This document shows, one piece after another, positions 48,505-64,000 of a stretch of 64,000 bases of DNA (its first letter is position 1; the number at the start of each line of letters is the position of its first letter). Made by a program: the position numbers and the translations under genes. The notes under the pieces were generated by a model. That model made no database searches. It was not told the DNA's origin and worked only from the letters and a program-made list of their open reading frames with translations. The stretch is taken from NCBI GenBank assembly GCA_958450365.1, contig CAUEEP010000733.1, forward strand, positions 2,004,001 to 2,068,000, given 5' to 3'. The DNA is from Mesorhabditis belari (lineage: Eukaryota; Nematoda; Chromadorea; Rhabditida; Rhabditidae).

Positions 48505-48900
48505 AATGTAGGTGAATTTGAGTAATTTTGGTACAAAAAAAGGGAATCTTTTGAATTCACATGTAAAAGCTACGTGTAAACCTGAGGTCAATGATCTTTC
48601 GTTTCATTTTTTTTACTGGTTTTCTTCTTGTTCTTTTGTTCAATCTACAAACACCCATTGGAGTCAAATTTCACACATTTTCTTGTTTCACCGATCGAAA
48701 ATATTGTAGGTGAATTCGAGTAATTTTGGTACAAAAAAAAGGGAATCTTTTGAATTCAAATGTAAAAGCTACGTTATGGACAGAAGAATCAACTGTTCTT
48801 GCTTCAAAAACATTCAATTTTTGTTGTTTTTTCTTAAATTTTAAATATTATTATCAAATATTATCCAATGATAAAGAAAATGAAAGAAAAGTGAATTTTT
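48505..48900. repeat. Dispersed duplication, copy 1
   Basis: Contains two direct copies of GAGTAATTTTGGTACAAAAA (about 48,518 and 48,718) around a 120-bp segment. The same pieces recur at 51,120-51,600 in a different arrangement. Confidence 0.6.
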
Positions 48901-49199
48901 TTTTAGAAAATAATCAGAACGATCGTTAAAACCAGACTCAATTTGACATTTTGAGCCTTTCGAAGTTCAATTTCGACAAAACTCTGCAAAATCTCAAAAT
49001 TTGCCAATTTATTAAAAATTTCCTAGACAAAAGCGTAGAGGAAATGAGACATTCAAAGTTTTTTTTGCATAAAGCACGATTTTTACACTCGACTACGTCA
49101 AATTCAGGATTAACCATTATTCTTTTTTTTCCTGAATCTACCTTTTGAAAATCTTTTTGAAATAGATGAATCAGAAAGAAAATCTTTAGAATTCCAACC

Positions 49200-49510
49200 G
49201 GAAATCTATTATATATAGATGCTTTATTCATGACCTGAGATAAAGTGCGCTAGATTTAAGATTAATACACATGAATTCATATACATAACACGAAAAGGCC
49301 GATAAAAAGCAACACGATAAAATATATTTAATATATGGGTAACACAGATAACGTCAAGGATCCACTAGAGCTTCAAGATCAAGATCATCTACAGATAATT
49401 TAAAGGTTTCGAGACTATTGGACTCTCTCAAAACTCTGGGGAGTCGATTCCAAATTCTGGCAGTTCTTATTGGAAAAGAGTTATAAACAAACTAATGTTG
49501 AAAGATTGGT
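49200..49510 (-). mobile_element. Non-LTR retrotransposon 3' end, copy 1
   Basis: On the minus strand a short frame reads NSFPIRTARIWNRLPRVLRE, the type of C-terminus found after the reverse transcriptase of many LINEs, then a 3' UTR. The 3' end is a short TA repeat near 49,210. The body of the element is missing (5' truncation). Confidence 0.6.
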
Positions 49511-49739
49511 AAGAAAAAAGCCGATAAAGTTTTTCGGTGAATTCTAAAGTGTAACCTATTTTCTGAAAAAGATATAATACAATCAGAGACGTTTCAAAGC
49601 CGATTATGGGCCTAAATCTCGATCTGAACCGAGAGCTGGAGCTAGACCTAGACTTTGATCTAGACTTGGACCTGAACCATGGCTTTGCTTGGTATGGCTC
49701 TTTAGCGTCTTCGGCTGAAAAATCTCTGGTGAAATGCTA

Positions 49740-50090
49740 ATATATATATATATAGATACTTTATTCATGACCTGAGATAAAGTGCGCTGGATTTAAGATT
49801 AAAGCACATGAATTCATACACATAACACGAAAAGGGTCGATAAAAAGCAAAACGATATAATGTATGAAATAAGTGAGTAACAGAGAACGTCAAGAATCCA
49901 CTAGAGCTTCAAGAACAAGATCATCTACAGATAATTTAAAGGTTTCGAGATTATTGGACTCTCTCAAAACTCTGGGGAGTCGATTCGAAATTCTGGCAGT
50001 TCTTATTGGAAAAGAGTTATACACAAACACAAACACAAACCACAGATAATTTATTAGTAGAAAATTTTTTGGATCAAAATGCAAAGAATG
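49740..50090 (-). mobile_element. Non-LTR retrotransposon 3' end, copy 2
   Basis: A second, slightly diverged copy in the same orientation. The frame 50,084-49,890 ends KLSVDDLVLEALVDS. The tail is a (TA)n run at about 49,740-49,754. Confidence 0.6.
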
Positions 50091-50530
50091 AGTAACAAAA
50101 CACTCTCGTGACGATCAAATTAACATCGAAAAACTTAAATTTTCGGGTAAACGTCACGAAATTTGAGCTTTGCGGGAAAGTTTGATCGAAAATGTTTCAA
50201 AATCCTTCATATTTTTTTGTCAAATTTCTCACTTGTAGCTTGCCAAGAAGATTTTACGCAATTTTATTGGAGAAATTTTTGAAGTCAATCACAAAATGAC
50301 GATTGATTGAGCTGTAGTTGAAGTTGAAATCTTGAAGTCACAAAGAATCTGGCGAGGAAACGGGTAATTATGCCTTGATTCTTGATTGTTTGAATGAAAT
50401 TAGCATTACGCAACTCACAATTTCGATACTTATCAGCTGAATGGCACGTGTCGTTTAGTTCAATCGCTCCAAGAATCATGTAAAGTAGGCAAGTAAAAAG
50501 AAAGAAATTCAAAAATTGATTTAAAACGCA
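50090..50530. other. Non-coding interval
   Basis: No gene or element is recognised. Confidence 0.4.
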
Positions 50531-50536
50531 TCTCAT

Positions 50537-50722
50537 TAGATATTGTACTAGCAGTACATATTGTACTAGATATTGTACTAGATATTGTACTAGCAGTACA
50601 TGTTGTACTAGATATTGTACTAGCAGTACATGTTGTACTAGCAGTACATATTGTACCAGATATTGTACTAGATATTGTACTAGCAGTACATATTGTACTA
50701 GATATTGTACTAGCAGTACAAT
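50537..50722. repeat. GATATTGTACTAGCAGTACA minisatellite
   Basis: Tandem array alternating GATATTGTACTA and GCAGTACATATTGTACTA units. Each unit is self-complementary (GTAC core), so the array is also foldable. Confidence 0.85.
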
Positions 50723-51119
50723 ATTCACTGGTGTTTATCTTTTCACTTTTAAATCAGGCAAACAGAAACAAATTCTATTTATCTGAAAAACTACATAGTA
50801 GTGAAGAAATGAGCTTGCAAGTCGCTTAAAACTTATTAAATAAAAGAAATAAAAGAAAGCTTAGTTAAAATTTGAATAATGCCAAGCTTTACGCTGAAAA
50901 TTAAGAAATTTCGAGGAAATAAAGAGATTTAGAAACTGAAAATAGAGAAATTTAGAGTTTAGAGTCAAATACTTTGTGAAAACAAAAAGTATGTGAAATG
51001 AATAGCTGGAAGAAAGGCACAGTTCCAAAAATCAGTCAAAATCACCAAGCAACCTTGCGTAAGTCTCCGAAGTTCGTTTGATAATGAAAACAAGAAATTT
51101 GGAGGAATTTTCTCTTTGA

Positions 51120-51600
51120 ACTGCCTGAGGTCAATGATCTCTCCTTTCATTCTTTTACTGGTTCTCTTCTTGTTCTTTTGTTCAATCTACGAACACCCCT
51201 TGGAGTCAAATTTCACACATTTTCTTGTTTCACCGATCGAAAATATTGCGATCATCATCATTTTTCAACATTTTTTACATTTCATTGATCGTTTACTAGT
51301 GATTTTGGTACAAAAAAGGGAATCTTTTGAATTCATGTAAAAGCTACACTATGGACAGGAGAATCAACTGTTCTCGCTTCAAAAGCATTCAATTTTTGTT
51401 GTTTTTTCTTAAATTTTAAATATCATTATCAAATATTATCTAATGATAAAGAAAATGAAAGAAAAGCGGCACACGAAAGGGTTCCAGGAAGAGAAAAATG
51501 GAATTTTTTACATTTCATTGATCGTTTACTAGTGATTTTGGTACAAAAAAGGGAATCTTTTGAATTCATGTAAAAGCTACGTTATGAACAGGAGAATGTT
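51120..51600. repeat. Dispersed duplication, copy 2
   Basis: Shares with 48,505-48,900 the segment around GGAGTCAAATTTCACACATT and two copies of GATTTTGGTACAAAAAAGGG. Confidence 0.6.
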
Positions 51601-51609
51601 CTTGCTGTT

Positions 51610-52435
51610 CTTGCTTCAAAAGCATTCAATTTTTGTTGTTTCATTTTTTGTTTGCGCAAATTCGATTACCCAATGGCGTCATTGAATCGTGAGAGTAATA
51701 GTTTAATCAAAAAGATTTCATTTTTACATCAAAACCTCATGAAATTTCAACCAATAAGTACAAAAATTTAAGTAGCAAAAATAAGGCTGAAATTGAGAGT
51801 AAATGGCACAAAAAGGGACACACAACGATTGGGATTCACAACAATCAAGCGAATCCACCGAAAATTCGGCACACGAAAGGGTTCCAGGAGGAGAAAAATG
51901 GAAAAAACAAACTTGCGAAATCGATAGTTTTTAATGTATTTTGATAGAATTGTCGTTTTTTTGGCATAAACTTTTTAAACCCAAGCCTTTTAGTGCCTTG
52001 AAACCGAGATTTCTGTGTTCCAGAGGACTTGCGTTTACAAAAAAAAAGGAAAAAAAAGGAAAAATTCACCTTTGGAACAAATTCGTGGGTGGATCAGAAG
52101 CAAAGAAAAAAAATGAAATCGACAAAAATAGACACAGAAAATGGTTCAAGTAATGAAAACGTATAAAATAGGGAAATAGTAGGATATAGTGGTAATTCCA
52201 GAATGTTCCAGAAGATGTCCCTTTGGCCAAGTGGTCTAGGCGTTCGTTTCCCGATCGCGTGATCGGGGTACGAACGCGTCTGGTGCCAAAAATCTTTTGC
52301 CTCTTCTAGAATCACCACTTCGTACTTCAAATAATAAAGACAAGAGCACGGCTCTCAAATCATAAAGCTAAAAAAAGTGACTTCTTTTTAGTTAACGTGG
52401 GAAATTTTTGAAACAAAATTTACAAATTCGGCATA
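51610..52435. other. Non-coding interval with tRNA-like relic
   Basis: At 52,218-52,290 (plus) TTGGCCAAGTGGTCTAGGCG fits the A box of a Leu/Ser-type tRNA. It is followed by a CCCGATC/GATCGGG hairpin and a weak B box (GGTACGAACGC). The acceptor ends do not pair, so it is a relic or a chance match. No other feature is recognised. Confidence 0.35.
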
Positions 52436-52439
52436 GTTG

Positions 52440-52845
52440 ACCTGGGAAGCGGGCTTTATAAGCCTAATTTCACTGGGAAATTTTGAAATTTCAAAAGCTA
52501 ATTGCAGAGATTGCGTGGGGGTGGCTAGTGAAGTCATTTAACAAATTTCACGGAAAACGAATTCAGCTCAATGCGCGGGAAGCGTAAAGTGAAGCGGGCT
52601 TTATAGGCCTAATGAAGTGGGCTTTATAGGCCTAATGAAGTGGGCTTTATAGGCCTAATGAAGTGGGCTTTATAGGCCTAATGAAGTGGGCTTTATAGGC
52701 CTAATGAAGTGGGCTTTATAGGCCTAATCTCACTGGGAAATTTCGAAATTTTAAAAACTAATTGCAGAGATTGCGCGGGGGTGGCTAGTGAAGTCATTTA
52801 ACAAATTTCACGGAAAACGAATTCAGCTCAATGCGCGGGAAACAA
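52440..52845. repeat. 23-bp tandem array inside a larger duplication
   Basis: About six units of TGAAGTGGGCTTTATAGGCC (23-bp period) occupy 52,590-52,730. They lie between two copies of a roughly 140-bp segment ending CAGCTCAATGCGCGGGAA (52,440-52,582 and 52,705-52,843). Confidence 0.85.
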
Positions 52846-52849
52846 ATCA

Positions 52850-54660
52850 TTGACATCATGAGATATTTTCAGTGTCCATTCGGAATTCACTAATCCACTT
52901 TTGGAGTCTTTCCTTGGCTACACAATAAAGCTTCATCCCGGAAACCATATCAAAAATTTACTGAAGATTTATCTATTGAAAAGTTTGAAATTTCGTTAAA
53001 AGCAATAAATTCTTGAGCTTTTCCGCTTACGCTAGACATTTATAAAAGTTTAAGAATTTAATAGCGCTGACGATTTTTGCCTGAAATGAATTCTACAACG
53101 TTTCACGAAAAATTCCAATGCAAAAACAATTCAAGAGGAAAATCGTAATCCGTTTCTCGTAAAGAATTGGAAATAGAGAAGGAAAAGTTTTCAATTTTGT
53201 GATACTAAAAGATACAGGAACTTAGAAAAGCTTGAAATCTTAGATAATCTAAGAATTGGCTGCTTTGAGTGTAAAAAACGGTATTTGTGACTGATTTTAG
53301 GCTTAATCTGCTTTCCTAGACTATAAGAAATCTCCATTAATCTTCTCAAAGTAGCTTAGAACTTCAATAGAAAAGCTGGGTGTGTATCTGTCAAGTTTTC
53401 TTCTCATTTTGTCGAATTGCTTCTCATGGAGTCTAATTAGCTCTAAATGTGATAAGAGTTGAATCTGGGTAGATCTAGGGATGAACTTGGAAAGAGTTTG
53501 GGGCAGCTGTTACCTATTTGCATTAGTTTGATGCTGGTTTTGAGTATCTGGGAAGGCAAAACTGGGGATCTTGAGATTAGGAATTTAGGGATTTAGGGCG
53601 AGATCTTGAGCTCAAAATGACAAGAAAGAGGCTTAGAATGGGCTTGAAAACACGAAAAGTCCAAAAGGAAAATCGTTTAAAAACCCATCGACTTTGAAAA
53701 GCTTTAAAAAGTTAATAGGAAAGTTGTTTAAAACTTCTGTGGGTGGATCTAAAGTCGATTTATATAGTACGGAAGACCTTATCTTTTGAATATTTCCAAT
53801 ATTGTCCATAAATTCTCAACTTTCAACTCAAAACCCTAAAGCGAAATGTCAAAAAGTGTCGTGGCGCGTGAAAATTGTGAATTATTCTTTGGAAAAATTT
53901 CGAATGATGTGAAGTTTTTCCATTTTTCGCATCAAATTTGTTTGCCTACGCCTTAAAATTCCCAAATTTCATCAAAAGGAAAAATAGTGGAGTTAAAATT
54001 TGACGAACTCTTCAGTTCAAAGATTTTTTTTTTGTTTTTTGGATAGCTCTGAGAAATGTATCTGATTTCAGAGAATCTTTCACCTCAAAAAAGGCTCACA
54101 ACTGAGCTGAGCTATACAAATATTTACTGAGGATTTTAAGAGTGAAAATAACTTTGAGTTTTTATTTTACGAAAAAATCATCATCCTGGAAAGCATCAAA
54201 ATCGATGTTAAAGTAGAAAAATAAAAATCTTCAACAAGTTGAAATAGAAGTCGAAATTTTGCTCTATTGATAGCATGCGTTCCAGAACAATGCTCTGCTT
54301 GTTTAAAAGCCGAATGCTCTCATATCCCTCTAGAAAATCTGATCACAAACATCCCATCCAATTAGCCAGATCCCAAAAAGCTTTTTTGCTAAATTTTAGT
54401 TAAAAAAAAAACTCAAAAATATTTCCCAAGAGACGAAACGTCAAAATAAAAAAGCAAAATCCCAAATTTTTCAATGAAAATTTCGAAAATAAAGAAATTT
54501 TGTTATCAGCATTGGCTTAAATGCTAATTTCGAGCGCTTCGGGATTTTCGTCACATTTTTTCAATTTATTATAGTTTATGTTCAAAAAAAATGAACCCAG
54601 AATCCCAAAATCCCCATCTTATTAAAAAGTTTCCAAAAACTTGCTTATAAATTTTGAATA
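52850..54660. other. Non-coding interval
   Basis: AT-rich. Only the inverted dispersed repeat shared with 42,905-42,990 (about 53,320-53,420) is recognised. Confidence 0.4.
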
Positions 54661-54664
54661 CCTT

Positions 54665-54790
54665 TCAATTTTGGCAAAGAGGAGGGGGATTTTTTTCGAA
54701 GATTCGTTTTTTTGATTTACACCATAATCACCATAAAATAAGTTCGTTATACTTTGAAGTATTGTCCAAATTTTTAAATTAAAGCGACAA
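54665..54790 (+). pseudogene. Inverted fragment of PCYT2 exon 11 edge and intron
   Basis: About 115 bp match, in inverse orientation, the end of PCYT2 exon 11 plus intron 11 at 56,400-56,515. Shared words include GCAAAGAGGAGGGG and TACACCATAATCACCATAAA. It has decayed and carries no usable frame. Confidence 0.65.
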
Positions 54791-55136
54791 GTTTCAATTT
54801 TATCAAAAGTATCAAAAGAAAATTTGAAAATTTTCGATTTTATTAACGAATTTTTCAAAAATTTCTTTAAAAATTCACAGAAAACTGAAAAATTCAGCTT
54901 CAAGATATAGAAAAATTCAAAAAATTCCCGGATATGACCAAGTTTTTCAAATTTTTTGCCCATTTTACTTATTCTTTTTGCTTTTTTTTAAGCCCATTGT
55001 TTCTCAGGTTGACCTTTTTGCCGATTTTGAAAAGATATTCATTTTTAAAAAGACTTAGACAGGAAGTAAAACTTTCAAAGTTTTGAAAATATGTGGGTGG
55101 ATGTATGGGTAAAGAAAATAAGATGAATTTTGATGA

Positions 55137-63153
<8,017 letters not shown>

Positions 63154-63880
63154 TTTCTGAAAGCAAAGATAAGAGAAAATCGGGAAAATGAGAAGAAATC
63201 AGAGATTTCAACGAAAAGAATAAAAAAAATGTTTAGAAAGAGATAATTACATTAATCGAGCTTGACCCTTAAAAACTTATTTAAAGCAAAAATCTGCTGG
63301 TTTCATTGTATCGCAAAATCGTAGAAGCCATCCTAATAATCATTTTCAAAAAGTACAAACAAACTTTGTTAAGAGTAAATGGATTTTCCACTTAATAAGA
63401 GTTGCAAATCGACCTTGAAAATTAAAAATTGTTTCAGTCAAAAAAAAAACTGATAGACTTTGGCTATCCCAAGATTGCCATTTCCAAAAGTACAAGCAAC
63501 CTCTCAATCAAAAAAAGGACGGCTGGTTGCCCTTTGTGTGAGTGGGAATAAAGAAATGAAAGAAAAGGGTCATCACGTGATTTCTTTCGGGATTATAGGG
63601 TGAAGAGGAGAGGTGAATGGGGAGGTGGTCGGACAATCTAGTTGAGCCTCGGGGGTCAACCCTCTCCCCCTTTTCTTCCCACGGGTCACCGACTGCCAAC
63701 TGTTCCCTTCCGCTTAATCACCGGTCACCTCAAAAACGAAAAATATGATAGCTATTGGGCTGGGTCAGTGCTATTTTTTATTTTCCTAATTATTTTCCCT
63801 TTGTCTAGAACAAATCAATTCACACGTTAGTGTCATTCACATTCCAATATTCACATTTAAAAGTCGCAAATGGTTAAAAG
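63154..63880. other. Upstream region of PCYT2
   Basis: Non-coding. The segment 63,505-63,720 has a GAGGAGAGGTGAATGGGGAG purine-rich stretch and a CCCTCTCCCC run, a plausible promoter zone for PCYT2. No start of a divergent gene is seen. Confidence 0.35.
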
Positions 63881-63882
63881 GT

Positions 63883-64000
63883 TATATTTTTGTTGAATTG
63901 TACTTTTAAAGTAAAATCCCACAAGTTTGATTGAAGGAATTCATTTCTAGATGAAAATATTGTACGCCAAAAAGTGTCAAAAATGGCAGATTACCGGAGA
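63883..64000. repeat. Partial copy of the 59,690-60,438 foldback
   Basis: Matches 59,911-60,033 closely, in the same orientation, and continues to the window edge (ending GGCAGATTACCGGAGA). A full second element probably continues outside. Confidence 0.8.

Noticed and set aside
50285..50728. 147-codon minus-strand frame
   Set aside because: Most of it is translation of the GTAC minisatellite.
52218..52290. Functional tRNA-Leu/Ser
   Set aside because: Only the A box fits; the acceptor stem does not pair and the B box is poor.
52590..52730. Regular 23-bp repeats considered as a CRISPR array
   Set aside because: Units are contiguous with no unique spacers, and the setting is eukaryotic.
54622..54963. 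113-codon minus-strand frame
   Set aside because: AT-driven Phe/Lys-rich composition; it overlaps the inverted PCYT2 scrap.

Overview
The window looks like a nematode chromosome, most likely Caenorhabditis or a close relative. It is AT-rich, genes are split by many short introns (often 40-60 nt) with TTTCAG-type acceptors, and the families are worm ones: serpentine chemoreceptor, two-domain C-type lectin, Cys-loop channel, Tc1/Tc3/mariner/pogo/piggyBac DNA transposons and foldback elements. There is no bacterial operon structure. No single open reading frame shows the real genes. I rebuilt them by joining exons by splice site and reading phase, so all gene models are manual reconstructions.

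1-10.4 kb: a seven-transmembrane serpentine receptor locus. One apparently intact eight-exon gene lies on the minus strand (9,970 to 7,494). A broken inverted copy (4,518-5,624, plus) and two tail fragments (301-628; about 10,231-10,390) surround it. The tail copy at the start of the window ends at a mariner element (648-3,624), which itself holds a pogo-like element (1,807-3,534).

10.5-16.3 kb: transposon-rich ground. It holds a Tc3-like element with a broken transposase (about 12,478-14,046), a TA-flanked TIR element (14,058-14,580) and three orphan exons of an SLC36-type amino-acid transporter (15,039-15,497, minus).

16.3-31.8 kb: a very large imperfect palindrome, with arms of about 7-7.7 kb around a 941-bp Tc1-like element. 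Each arm carries two copies of a two-domain C-type lectin gene, a mariner, a truncated Tc1-like element, a piggyBac mini-element and a Tc3-type MITE. Only one of the four lectin copies (21,865-23,247, minus) is complete. The matching right-arm copy lost its first three exons in a deletion of about 826 bp.

32.9-36.6 kb: an eleven-exon Cys-loop ligand-gated ion channel (minus), phase-consistent throughout but with one in-frame TAA in the Cys-loop exon. 37.5-38.8 kb: a Tc1-type element with 0.4-kb TIRs. 41.8-42.6 kb: a small four-exon gene for a secreted, cysteine-rich precursor with an amidation/dibasic GMRFGKR site, a possible neuropeptide gene. 43-55 kb: mostly non-coding, with duplications, LINE 3' ends, minisatellites and a filled/empty MITE insertion site.

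55.1-63.2 kb: a complete fourteen-exon ethanolamine-phosphate cytidylyltransferase (PCYT2) gene (minus), the one clear housekeeping gene. It acts in the CDP-ethanolamine branch of phosphatidylethanolamine synthesis. Its introns host a mariner derivative and two large foldback elements.

All intact genes are on the minus strand. They do not form a pathway. The common theme is fast-evolving receptor and immune-type families, broken by transposons and inverted duplication, beside a stable lipid-synthesis gene.
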